Assembly: GCF_009647605.1 (NCBI RefSeq)
Contig: NZ_WJIF01000010.1
Span: 31,348 to 95,347 of the forward strand
Source: Agromyces agglutinans
Lineage (GTDB): Bacteria; Actinomycetota; Actinomycetes; Actinomycetales; Microbacteriaceae
Direction: 5' to 3'
Length of the DNA: 64,000 nucleotides
Each line of letters opens with the position of its first letter. Within the stretch, counting starts at the first letter, position 1. The notes below the pieces were generated by a model, which did not search any database, was not told the DNA's origin, and was given only the letters and a program-made list of their open reading frames with translations. Below are positions 30,848 through 39,749 of this stretch, one piece after another. Made by a program: the position numbers and the translations under genes.

Positions 30848-31858
30848 ATGCCCGCCCTGCTCGAATCGGCCGGGCCCGCGACCTCCGCGGGCCCGGCCCC
30901 CTCCCCCGCCTCCTCGACCAGGCCGAGCCGGCGACGCGCCGGAACGATCCGCAAGCGCATCGAGATCGCCGTCTTCGCGGGCCCCGCCCTCGTCGTCTTC
31001 CTCGGCTTCGTGATCCTGCCCGTGCTGCTCGCGGCGGTATACAGCCTCTACAACCTCCCGCCCGCCTTCAAGTGGGAGAACCTGGCCGAGCCCGAGCGGT
31101 TCATCGGCCTCGACAACTACGTGCGCGCGCTCACGACGCCCGAGTTCCTGCGCGCGATCGGCAACAACTTCACGATCCTCGTGCTGTCGCCGCTCATCCA
31201 GGGCCCGATCGCGATCATGGTCGCCCTGCTCCTGAACCGGCGCATGCGGGGTCGCTCGGTCTTCCGCCTCCTCATCTTCGTGCCGTACGTGCTCGCCGAG
31301 GTCATCGCGGGCCTGTCCTGGAAGCTGCTGCTGCAGCCGCAGGGCGGCGTCAACGCGATGCTCGAGGCGGTGGGCCTCGGCGCCCTCCAGCAGAACTGGC
31401 TCGCCGACCCGAACATCGCGCTCTGGACGATGTTCGGCATCCTCACCTGGAAGTACGTCGGCTTCGCGATCATCCTGATGCTCGCCGGGCTCCAGGGGGT
31501 GCCCGAGGAGCTCTCGGAGGCGGCATCCATCGACGGCGCCGGCTGGTGGCAGATCCAGCGGCACATCACCATCCCGCTGTTGGGGCCCACGATCCGCATC
31601 TGGGCGTTCCTGTCGATGATCGGCGCCCTCCAGCTCTTCGACATGGTCTGGGTCACGGTCGCGCCGACCGTGCGCAGCATGTCCACCGAGACCATGGCGA
31701 CCTACATGGTGCAGCAGGGCCAGTTCGCCGGGCAGCCCGGCTACGGCAGCGCCATCGCCGTCATCCTCTTCCTCATCTCCCTCGTCGTCGCGCTGGTCTA
31801 CCAGCGCTTCGCCCTCCGCCGCGACCTCGCCGGCGCCGTCACCACTGGAGTGCGCTGA
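30848..31858 (+). CDS. Sugar ABC transporter permease, MalF-like (xylan module)
   Basis: A 336-residue CUT1 permease: charged N-terminal tail of ~45 residues, six membrane helices, EAA loop SEAASIDGAGWWQIQRHITIPLL. Codons 7-17 (encoding alanine, glycine, proline and serine) contain a 13-bp perfect hairpin in the DNA. The ATG is close behind the receptor stop with no clear SD of its own, so translation is probably coupled. Confidence 0.9.
   Translation: MPALLESAGPATSAGPAPSPASSTRPSRRRAGTIRKRIEIAVFAGPALVVFLGFVILPVLLAAVYSLYNLPPAFKWENLAEPERFIGLDNYVRALTTPEFLRAIGNNFTILVLSPLIQGPIAIMVALLLNRRMRGRSVFRLLIFVPYVLAEVIAGLSWKLLLQPQGGVNAMLEAVGLGALQQNWLADPNIALWTMFGILTWKYVGFAIILMLAGLQGVPEELSEAASIDGAGWWQIQRHITIPLLGPTIRIWAFLSMIGALQLFDMVWVTVAPTVRSMSTETMATYMVQQGQFAGQPGYGSAIAVILFLISLVVALVYQRFALRRDLAGAVTTGVR
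30868..30898 (+). other. Strong hairpin within the first codons of the permease gene
   Basis: GGCCGGGCCCGCG and CGCGGGCCCGGCC form a perfect 13-bp stem with a five-base loop, starting 22 bases after the receptor stop codon. The corresponding hairpins in the other two importer operons lie in non-coding gaps. Confidence 0.65.
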
Positions 31859-31859
31859 C

Positions 31860-32801
31860 ATGACCGTCACTTCCGCCATCACGACCGGCAGGGCCCGATC
31901 CGGGCCGCCCGCCGGTCGTGGCCGAGCCGGCCGCGCCGGGCGCGGTCTCGGCCGCGGCACCGCCGGCCGCGGGTTCGACTGGGGCCAGCCCTTCGTCTAC
32001 CTGATCGCCCTCGTCGTCGCCGGCCTCGCGATCGGCCCCGTGCTCTACGTCATCATCGGCGGCTTCCGCACGACGGCCGACCTGAACGCGAACCCGGCCG
32101 GCATGCCCGACCCGTGGGTCTTCCAGAACTACGCGACCGTGCTCGGCTCCTCGCGCTTCTGGGGCAACGTGCTCGCGAGCATGATCCTCGCGTTCGCGAC
32201 GACCGCCGGGGTCGTGGTGCTCGGCATCATGGCCGCGTTCGTGATCGCGCGCTACGAGTTCCGCGGCCGCCAGACGCTGTACACGCTGTTCACGGCGGGC
32301 CTCATGTTCCCGCTCACCGTCGCCGCGCTGCCGCTCACGCTGCTGCTGCGCACGATCGGCCTGCACGGCACGTACCTGGGCGTGATCATCCCGTCGATCG
32401 CGTTCGCGCTGCCGACGACGATCATCATCCTCGTGCCGTTCCTGCGGGCGATCCCCGCCGAGCTCGAGGAGGCGGCCGCGATCGACGGCACGAGCCGCAT
32501 CGGGTTCTTCTGGCGCATCCTGCTGCCGCTCTCGATGCCGGGACTCATGACCGTCGGCGTGCTCGCATTCGTCGGCAGCTGGAACGGCTACCTCCTGCCG
32601 CTGCTCGTGATCTCCACGGGCACGCTCCCCCAGGACCTCTGGCCGCTGCCGCTGGGCGTCACCCAGTTCTCGACGCAGTACTCGCAGGACACCGGCGCCG
32701 TACTCGCGTACACGTCGCTCGCGATGATCCCGGCGCTCGTGTTCTTCCTCGCCGCCGAGAAGCGCATCGTCGGTGGCCTCCAGGGCGCGGTGAAGGGATG
32801 A
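31860..32801 (+). CDS. Sugar ABC transporter permease, MalG-like (xylan module)
   Basis: A 313-residue CUT1 permease. The N-terminal 38 residues are Arg/Gly-rich (GRGRAGRAGRGLGRG). Six helices follow, with the EAA loop EEAAAIDGTSRIGFFWRILLPLS. It starts one base after the first permease gene and overlaps the GH3 start (ATGA), so import and intracellular hydrolysis are translationally coupled. Confidence 0.9.
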   Translation: MTVTSAITTGRARSGPPAGRGRAGRAGRGLGRGTAGRGFDWGQPFVYLIALVVAGLAIGPVLYVIIGGFRTTADLNANPAGMPDPWVFQNYATVLGSSRFWGNVLASMILAFATTAGVVVLGIMAAFVIARYEFRGRQTLYTLFTAGLMFPLTVAALPLTLLLRTIGLHGTYLGVIIPSIAFALPTTIIILVPFLRAIPAELEEAAAIDGTSRIGFFWRILLPLSMPGLMTVGVLAFVGSWNGYLLPLLVISTGTLPQDLWPLPLGVTQFSTQYSQDTGAVLAYTSLAMIPALVFFLAAEKRIVGGLQGAVKG

Positions 32802-35242
32802 GCGCCGTGACCACCACCCCGTGGCGGGATGCCTCGCTGGCCGTCGCCGACCGCGTCGACGCGCTCCTCGCCGAGCTCACGCTCGAGGAGAAGATCGCCC
32901 AGCTCTACGGGGTCTGGGTCGGCGCGTCCGCCGAGGGCGGCGACGTCGCCCCGAACCAGCACGAGATGCAGAGCGAACCCGTCGACCTCGACCGCCTGCT
33001 GCCGCTCGGCCTCGGCCAGCTGACCCGGCCGTTCGGCACCGCACCGGTCGATCCCGGCCTCGGCGCACTCTCGCTCGCCCGCACGCAGCGGCGCATCGTC
33101 GCCGAGAGCCGCCTCGGCATCCCGGCCCTCGCGCACGAGGAGTGCCTCGCGGGCTTCGCCGCGTGGGGCGCGACCGCTTACCCAGTGCCGCTGTCGTGGG
33201 CCGCGACCTTCGACCCCGAGCTGATCGAGCGGATGTCCCGCCGAATCGGCGACGACCTGCGGTCGGTCGGCGTGCACCAGGGCCTCGCGCCCGTGCTCGA
33301 CGTCGTCCGCGACGCCCGGTGGGGCCGCGTCGAGGAGACCATGGGCGAGGACCCGCTGCTGGTCGGCACGATCGGCGCCGCCTACGTGCGCGGCCTCGAG
33401 TCGGCCGGCGTCGTGGCGACGCTCAAGCACTTCGTCGGCTACTCGGCCTCGAAGGCGGGCCGCAACCTCGCGCCCGTCTCCGTCGGGCCGCGCGAGCTCG
33501 CCGACGTGCTGCTGCCGCCGTTCGAGCAGGTGATGCGCGAAGGCCGGCCGCGGTCGGTCATGAACGCGTACACCGACCTCGACGGCGTACCGACGGCCGC
33601 CGACGCGACCCTGCTGACGTCGCTGCTCCGCGACGTCTGGGGCTTCGCGGGAACCGTGGTCGCCGACTACTTCTCGATCGCCTTCCTGCACACGCTGCAC
33701 GGCACGGCCGGCTCGTTCGGCGACGCGGCCGCCGCGGCGCTCACCGCGGGCATCGACGTCGAACTGCCGACGGTGCACGCGTTCGGCGCCCCGCTCGTCG
33801 AGGCCGTCGCCGACGGCCGGCTCGACGAGGCCGTGATCGATCGGGCGCTGCGCCGGGTGCTCGCGCAGAAGGCCGAGCTGGGCCTCCTCGACGACGGGTG
33901 GGATGCCACGCCGCCGGCCCTCGCGGCACGCGGCGTCACGGCCGACGCCGGTGACGACTCCGCCGTCGCCGACGCCGTCCGCGGCACCATCGATCTCGAT
34001 CCGCCCGCGAACCGGGCGCTCGCCGCCGAGGTCGCCGAACGCGCGATCGTGCTGCTGCGCAACGACGGCACGCTCCCGCTCACGGGTTCCGGACGCACCG
34101 CGCCCGCCCGCATCGCGGTCATCGGCCCGACCGCCGAAGACCGGTTCGCGGTGCTCGGCTGCTACGCGTTCCCGACGCACGTCGGCGTGCACCACCCCGA
34201 GACGGGCGACGGCATCGAGCTGCCCACGCTCGTCGCGGCGCTGCGCGCCGAGTTCCCCGACGCCGAGTTCACGGTCGTCGCGGGCACCTCCATCGAGGGC
34301 GGCGAGACCGAGGGCATCGCGGATGCCTCGTCCGCGGCATCCGACGCCGACCTCGTCGTGCTCGCCCTCGGCGACCGCGCCGGGCTGTTCGGGCGCGGCA
34401 CGAGCGGCGAGGGCTGCGATGCCGAGAACCTCGCCCTTCCCGGCGCGCAGGCGGCGCTGCTCGAGGTGGTGCTCGACACCGGCACGCCGACGGTGGTGAC
34501 GCTGCTCGCGGGCCGCCCGTACACGCTCGGCAGCGCCCCCGAACGAGCGGCGGGCATCCTCGAGGCGTTCTTCGCGGGAGAGGAGGGCACGCGAGCGCTG
34601 GCCGGCATCCTCAGCGGCCGGGTCGCGCCGAGCGGGCGGCTGCCCGTCTCGGTGCCCGCGTCGGCGGGCGTGCATCCGTCGACGTACCTCGCGTCCAAGC
34701 TCGCGCAGCGGGGCGGCGTCTCGAACATCGACCCCACCGCGCGCTACCCGTTCGGGCACGGCCTCTCGTACACGACGTTCGAGTGGACCGACCTCGAGGG
34801 CGATCTGGGCGAGATCGGCACGGACGGCACCGCGGTCGTCGGCCTCCGGGTACGCAACACGGGCGACCGCGAGGGCGTGGAGGTCGTGCAGCTCTACCTG
34901 CACGACCCCGTGTCCTCCGTCGTGCAGCCCGTGCAGCGCCTGGTCGGGTTCGCCCGGGTGCCGCTCGCCCCGGGCGAGGCCGCCGACGTCCGGTTCACCG
35001 TGCCGGCCGATGTCGCCTCGTTCACCGGCCGCGACGGCGCGCGCATCGTCGAGCCGGGCGAGCTCGTGCTGAGCGCGGGACGCTCGAGCGGCGACCTCGT
35101 CTCGGCCCACGCCCTGCGCGTGACCGGACCGGTGCGCGTCGTCGACCACACGAGGAGGTTCCGCGCCGACGCCGCGGTCGAGGCGGTCGCCTTCGCGGCG
35201 CCCGCGGCACCCGTGGCCGAGGCATCCGTCTCGGATCACTGA
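32798..35242 (+). CDS. GH3 beta-glycosidase, likely beta-xylosidase
   Basis: An 814-residue retaining enzyme without signal peptide, so cytoplasmic. The (beta/alpha)8 domain has LKHFVGYSASKAG near 209-221 and the nucleophile Asp 290 in GTVVADYFS. The alpha/beta sandwich starts near ERAIVLLRNDGTLPL, and a fibronectin-III-like C-terminal domain begins at YPFGHGLSYTTFEW. The fusion order is the standard GH3 one. Operon context (xylo-oligosaccharide-type importer, xylanase, xylAB) favours beta-xylosidase; beta-glucosidase cannot be excluded. Confidence 0.9.
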   Translation: MSAVTTTPWRDASLAVADRVDALLAELTLEEKIAQLYGVWVGASAEGGDVAPNQHEMQSEPVDLDRLLPLGLGQLTRPFGTAPVDPGLGALSLARTQRRIVAESRLGIPALAHEECLAGFAAWGATAYPVPLSWAATFDPELIERMSRRIGDDLRSVGVHQGLAPVLDVVRDARWGRVEETMGEDPLLVGTIGAAYVRGLESAGVVATLKHFVGYSASKAGRNLAPVSVGPRELADVLLPPFEQVMREGRPRSVMNAYTDLDGVPTAADATLLTSLLRDVWGFAGTVVADYFSIAFLHTLHGTAGSFGDAAAAALTAGIDVELPTVHAFGAPLVEAVADGRLDEAVIDRALRRVLAQKAELGLLDDGWDATPPALAARGVTADAGDDSAVADAVRGTIDLDPPANRALAAEVAERAIVLLRNDGTLPLTGSGRTAPARIAVIGPTAEDRFAVLGCYAFPTHVGVHHPETGDGIELPTLVAALRAEFPDAEFTVVAGTSIEGGETEGIADASSAASDADLVVLALGDRAGLFGRGTSGEGCDAENLALPGAQAALLEVVLDTGTPTVVTLLAGRPYTLGSAPERAAGILEAFFAGEEGTRALAGILSGRVAPSGRLPVSVPASAGVHPSTYLASKLAQRGGVSNIDPTARYPFGHGLSYTTFEWTDLEGDLGEIGTDGTAVVGLRVRNTGDREGVEVVQLYLHDPVSSVVQPVQRLVGFARVPLAPGEAADVRFTVPADVASFTGRDGARIVEPGELVLSAGRSSGDLVSAHALRVTGPVRVVDHTRRFRADAAVEAVAFAAPAAPVAEASVSDH

Positions 35243-35244
35243 AC

Positions 35245-35278
35245 CGGTTCGGGCCGGCTCTCGAGCCGGCCCGAACCG
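35245..35278 (+). terminator. Terminator after the GH3 operon
   Basis: CGGTTCGGGCCGGCT and AGCCGGCCCGAACCG form a perfect 15-bp stem with loop CTCG, two bases after the stop codon. Confidence 0.85.
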
Positions 35279-35279
35279 C

Positions 35280-35341
35280 ACCACGCACCACGCACCACGC
35301 ACCACCGCAGCACCCGCACCCGCACCCGCACCACCCACGCA
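35280..35341. repeat. Short tandem repeats before the xylanase gene
   Basis: Three CCACGCA units are followed by three CACCCG units and related cytosine-rich sequence. They lie in the presumed 5' region of the secreted xylanase gene. No -35/-10 pair is recognisable here. Confidence 0.6.
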
Positions 35342-35390
35342 CCGGCGCGCAGCACCGCGCCGGCCCGGAAGCGCGAAGGAGCGCAGCATC

Positions 35391-38300
35391 ATGCAACGAC
35401 GCACGATACGAACCGCACTCGGGATCCTGACGGCCGCCGTGGTGGCCGCGGCCGGCGTCACGGCGGGCGGCGCGCCCGCCGCGGCCGACCCCGTCATCGT
35501 CAGCTCCGTCGACTTCGAGGACGGCACGACCGGCGGCTGGACCGCATCGGGCGGCGGCGCCGGCACGCTCACGGTGGTCGACGGCCCCGGCGGCGGCAAG
35601 GTCCTCAGGGTGAACGACCGGTCGGCCGACTACGTCGGCATCCAGTCGCCCGCCGGACTGTTCGAGCCCGGCGCCGCCTACGACTTCAGCATGCGCGTGC
35701 GGCTCGCCGAGCCGGCCGCCGCCCCGGTCGGCGTGCGCTTCGTGATGAAGCCGGCGTACGACTGGATCGGCAACACGACGATGACCGCCGATGCCTGGAC
35801 CACGGTCACGGGCTCGTTCGCGGCTCCCGCCGATGCGGACCCCGCGCAGCTGCAGGCCTACGTCGGGACGGCCGATCTCGTGCCGGCCGCGCCGTACAGC
35901 TACCTGGTGGACGACCTCCTCGTCACGACCGACGACGGCGGACCCGTCGACCCCGGCGACGTCGTGCCGGGCGGCGCGATCAATCCCGTTCCGACCCCGG
36001 TGAGCCTCGCCGAGGGCACGGGCGACGTGGCCGCGCTCACGTTCGACGACGGGCCGAACCCCGGCACCACCCCGGCCCTGCTCGACTTCCTCGCCGCGAA
36101 CGACCTGCAGGCCGTGTTCTGCGTCATCGGCCAGAACATCGAGGCACCGGGCGGCGCCGAGATCCTCCGCCGCATCGTCGACGACGGGCACGTGCTCTGC
36201 AACCACTCGACGGGCTACGCCGACATGGGCGCGTGGACGACCGAGCAGGTGCGGGCCGACCTCGTCCAGAACCTGGGGATCATCCGCACCGCGCTCGGCG
36301 ACCCGAACCGGGCCGTGCCGTTCTGGCGCGCGCCCAACGGCAGCTGGGGCGTCACGCGCGACGTCGCGGTCTCGCTCGGCATGCAGCCGCTCGCGGTCGT
36401 GAACACGATCGCCGACTGGGAGACGCAGGACGTCGCCACGCTCACCGCGAACCTCCGCGCCGCCATGAAGCCGGGCGAGGTGGTGCTCGCCCACGACGGC
36501 GGCGGCGACCGTTCGGGCACCCTCGCGGCGGTGCAGGCCGTCGTGACCGAGCGCCTCGCCGCGGGCTGGAGCTTCGCCTTCCCGCAGGGCACGCCGCCGC
36601 GCGCGGGCGAGACCGTGCTCTCGACGGGCTTCGAGGACGGCCTCGACGGCTGGCAGCTCCGGGGCGGCAGCGCCTCGACGACGGCCGCCGTCGCCGTGTC
36701 GCCGGCGTACGCCCACGGCGGGGCGCAGTCGGCGGCCGTGTCGAACCGCGAGTCCCAGGGCGACGGCCTCGGCCACGACGTGACGGGCCTGCTCGACCCC
36801 GCCGTGACCTACGAGTTCTCGGCGTGGGTGCGGTTCGGCGACGGCCAGCCGGTCGACGACGTGTGGCTCAGCCGCGCGAACACGGTGGACGGCTCGACGT
36901 CGTACACGACGATCGCGCAGTTCGACGGCGTCACCGACGACGGCTGGACGAAGGTCACCGCCACGCTGCAGGGCTCGGCGGCCGACGCCTCGCAGCTGTA
37001 CCTCGAGACCCGGTACGACGGGGGCGCGGCGGGCAACACGAGCGACCTGTACGTCGACGACGTCCTGGTGCGCGTTCCCGAGCCGCCGGCCGTCGAGGAC
37101 CTGACCGGCATCAAGGAGACCGTCGACTTCCCGGTGGGCGTCGCGATCGACAGCCGGGAGACCGCGGGCGCGGCATCCGAACTGCTGCTGCGCCACTTCG
37201 ACCAGGTGACGCCGGAGAACTTCATGAAGCCAGAGGCCTGGTACGACGCGAACGGCGAGTTCGCCGCCGTGAACGCCGAGTCCGACGCCCTCATGGACTA
37301 CGCGCAGGCCAACGACCTCGACGTGTACGGGCACGTGCTCGTGTGGCACAGCCAGACGCCCGCCTGGTTCTTCCAGGACGACCAGGGCGCGCCGCTCGCG
37401 GCCGACGAAGCCGGCCGGCAGGTGCTGCGCGAACGCCTGCGCACCCACATCTTCGACGTCGCCGGTTACCTCGCGGGCGAGTACGGCCACTTCGGCTCCG
37501 ACACGAACCCGCTGACCGCGATCGACGTCGTCAACGAGGTGGTCTCCGACGGCGGCGAGTTCGCCGACGGGCTGCGCCGCAGCGAGTGGTTCCGCATCCT
37601 CGGCGAGGAGTTCATCGACCTCTCGTTCGCCTACGCCGAGGAGGCCTTCAACGGCGAGTACGCCGCCGAGGGCACCGACCGCCCGGTCACGCTGTTCATC
37701 AACGACTACAACACCGAGCAGGGCGGCAAGCAGGATCGCTACCACGCGCTCGTGACGCGCCTGCTCGAACGCGGCGTGCCGGTCGACGGCGTCGGCCACC
37801 AGTTCCACGTCAGCCTCGCGATGCCGGTCTCGGCCCTCGAGACGGCGATCGAACGGTTCGCCGAGCTGCCCGTCACCCAGGCGGTCACCGAGCTCGACGT
37901 GACCACGGGCACCCCGGTCACCCAGGCCAAGCTCGTCGACCAGGGCTACTGGTTCCGCGACGCGTTCCGGATGTTCCGCGAGCAGGCCGACGAGCTGTTC
38001 TCCGTAACCGTGTGGGGCCTCACCGATGGGCGCAGCTGGCGCTCCGACGCCGGGGCGCCCCTCGTGTTCACCGACGCGCTGAAAGCGAAGCCCGCCTACC
38101 ACGGCATCGTCGACGGCGACCTCCCCGCCCGGCTGCGCACGGCGAACGTGTTCGCGGGCGACGTCGCGCTCGACGCCGAGGCGACCGGCTCGATCGAGTG
38201 GAGCCGGCTGCCCCTGCACCGCATCGACGAGGCATCCGCGTTCCAGCTGCGCTGGGCGCCCGACCACCTGACGGTCTACGTCACCGTCGACGACGCGACG

Positions 38301-39509
38301 GCGGATGCCTCCGACGGCGTCGCGTTCACCGTCGGCGACGCCGAGGCCGAGGTCGCGCGCGACGGCACGGCGTCGGACGGCGCGACGGCCGTCGTGACCG
38401 AGCGCGACGGCGGGTACGACCTCGTCGCGCACCTCCCGCTCGCGGATGCCTCGGAGGGGAGCACGCTCGACTTCGACGTGCGCGTCGCCGACGGCGCGGG
38501 CACCGCCGGGTGGAACACGCCGGGCGAACTCGGCACGCTCACCCTCGTCGAACCCCTCTCAGTGCTCGACGTGCCCGAGGTCGGCGAGGGCGACGCCGCT
38601 CCGGCGATCGACGGCGCGGTCGACGAGGCCTGGGCGGATGCCACGGCCACGGCGGTCACGACGGGCAAGCTCGTCAGCGGCGCCGACGGCGCGACGGCGA
38701 CCGTGCGCACCCTCTGGTCGGGCGACACGCTGTACGTGCTCGCCGAGGTCGCCGACCCCGTCGTCGACGTGTCGGGCTCCGACCCGTGGATCCAGGACTC
38801 GGTCGAGATCTACGTCGACCCGGGCAACGCGAAGAACGGCTCGTACCGGTACGACGACACGCAGATCCGCATCAGTGCGGCCAACGCGGTGTCGTTCGGC
38901 ACGGGCGACGAGGCGTTCCAGCGGGCCCGCGTGCAGTCGGCGACGACCGCCGTCGAGGGCGGCTACGTGGTCGAGGCATCCGTCGACCTGCTCGAGTACG
39001 GCGGCGAGGGCACGTTCCACGGGCTCGACTTCCAGGTCAATGACGCCTCGGTCGGGCAGCGCACCGCGATCCGCAACTGGGCCGACCCGACCGGCGCCGG
39101 CTACCAGTCGACCGCGCACTGGGGCGTCGGCCGGCTCGTCGGCCCGGTGGCCGACCCCGAGCCGGTGCTCGAGAACCTCGTGGCGCCGCGCGTGCTCGGC
39201 GACGCGGTGAAGGGCTCGACCGTCACGGCCGACCCCGGCGAGTGGTCGATCGAGGGCGCCGCGTTCACCTACCGGTGGTTCGTCGACGGGGTGCCCGCGA
39301 AGCGCGGCACGGAGGCCTCCTACAAGGTCAAGCCCGCCGACGTCGGTCGCGACCTCACGGTCACGGTCACGGCGACCGTCGAGGGCGCCGAACCCGTGTC
39401 GGCGACCTCGGAGCCGGTGACCGTGGAGGAGAAGCCCCGCACGCCCTGGGAGCGCCTCATCCGGGTCGTCGAGGCCCTCCTCGACTGGCTCCGCGGGCTC
39501 CTCCCCTAG
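35391..39509 (+). CDS. Secreted bifunctional CE4 deacetylase-GH10 xylanase with CBM domains
   Basis: A 1372-residue enzyme. Order: signal peptide (1-32), carbohydrate-binding domain (35-180), CE4 deacetylase (about 212-400; TFDDGP at 217-222, His 272), a second CBM4/9/22-like domain (405-560), GH10 xylanase (about 565-905; acid/base Glu 716 in VVNEVV, nucleophile Glu 834 in VTELDV), two CBM9-like segments (915-1050 partial, 1053-1258), an Ig-like domain (1262-1347) and a 23-residue amphipathic tail. It should remove acetyl groups and cut the xylan backbone. The second CE4 metal histidine expected in HSxxH is Tyr here. No sortase or SLH anchor. A purine-rich GAAGGAG precedes the ATG. Confidence 0.92.
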   Translation: MQRRTIRTALGILTAAVVAAAGVTAGGAPAAADPVIVSSVDFEDGTTGGWTASGGGAGTLTVVDGPGGGKVLRVNDRSADYVGIQSPAGLFEPGAAYDFSMRVRLAEPAAAPVGVRFVMKPAYDWIGNTTMTADAWTTVTGSFAAPADADPAQLQAYVGTADLVPAAPYSYLVDDLLVTTDDGGPVDPGDVVPGGAINPVPTPVSLAEGTGDVAALTFDDGPNPGTTPALLDFLAANDLQAVFCVIGQNIEAPGGAEILRRIVDDGHVLCNHSTGYADMGAWTTEQVRADLVQNLGIIRTALGDPNRAVPFWRAPNGSWGVTRDVAVSLGMQPLAVVNTIADWETQDVATLTANLRAAMKPGEVVLAHDGGGDRSGTLAAVQAVVTERLAAGWSFAFPQGTPPRAGETVLSTGFEDGLDGWQLRGGSASTTAAVAVSPAYAHGGAQSAAVSNRESQGDGLGHDVTGLLDPAVTYEFSAWVRFGDGQPVDDVWLSRANTVDGSTSYTTIAQFDGVTDDGWTKVTATLQGSAADASQLYLETRYDGGAAGNTSDLYVDDVLVRVPEPPAVEDLTGIKETVDFPVGVAIDSRETAGAASELLLRHFDQVTPENFMKPEAWYDANGEFAAVNAESDALMDYAQANDLDVYGHVLVWHSQTPAWFFQDDQGAPLAADEAGRQVLRERLRTHIFDVAGYLAGEYGHFGSDTNPLTAIDVVNEVVSDGGEFADGLRRSEWFRILGEEFIDLSFAYAEEAFNGEYAAEGTDRPVTLFINDYNTEQGGKQDRYHALVTRLLERGVPVDGVGHQFHVSLAMPVSALETAIERFAELPVTQAVTELDVTTGTPVTQAKLVDQGYWFRDAFRMFREQADELFSVTVWGLTDGRSWRSDAGAPLVFTDALKAKPAYHGIVDGDLPARLRTANVFAGDVALDAEATGSIEWSRLPLHRIDEASAFQLRWAPDHLTVYVTVDDATADASDGVAFTVGDAEAEVARDGTASDGATAVVTERDGGYDLVAHLPLADASEGSTLDFDVRVADGAGTAGWNTPGELGTLTLVEPLSVLDVPEVGEGDAAPAIDGAVDEAWADATATAVTTGKLVSGADGATATVRTLWSGDTLYVLAEVADPVVDVSGSDPWIQDSVEIYVDPGNAKNGSYRYDDTQIRISAANAVSFGTGDEAFQRARVQSATTAVEGGYVVEASVDLLEYGGEGTFHGLDFQVNDASVGQRTAIRNWADPTGAGYQSTAHWGVGRLVGPVADPEPVLENLVAPRVLGDAVKGSTVTADPGEWSIEGAAFTYRWFVDGVPAKRGTEASYKVKPADVGRDLTVTVTATVEGAEPVSATSEPVTVEEKPRTPWERLIRVVEALLDWLRGLLP

Positions 39510-39518
39510 ACCGCAGGG

Positions 39519-39556
39519 CGCCGCCGGCCGGGTCGTCCTCGCCCGGCCGGCGGCGG
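39519..39556 (+). terminator. Terminator after the xylanase gene
   Basis: CCGCCGGCCGGG and CCCGGCCGGCGG pair perfectly (12 bp) around a nine-base loop, about ten bases after the stop codon. Confidence 0.8.
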
Positions 39557-39618
39557 CCTGCACTCCCTCGCGCGCGGCCTGGCCCCGGGGTGGCCCGGGC
39601 AAGGTCGCGCGAAGTGAA

Positions 39619-39670
39619 GGAGATTCCGGGCGACACGCCGGCGCCCACCGGCGTGTCGCCCGGAATCTCC
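39619..39670. repeat. Perfect 23-bp-arm palindrome, related to the 73-bp repeats
   Basis: The arms start GGAGATTCCGGGCGACACGC and are perfectly complementary for 23 bp around the loop CGCCCA. The core GGCGACACGCCGG also occurs in the copies near 15.8 and 17.0 kb. It lies between two convergent genes, so it may also act as a bidirectional terminator. Confidence 0.7.
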
Positions 39671-39749
39671 GACGGACGCGACGTGCGGCGGCCGTTCCGT
39701 CGGCTCCGACGGGCGCGACGGCAGGCGGTCGCGGCGGGATGCCCGGCGC

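Noticed and set aside
35280..35341. CRISPR-like or regulatory array before the xylanase gene
   Set aside because: The units are 6-7 bases long, directly adjacent and compositionally simple; slippage explains them.
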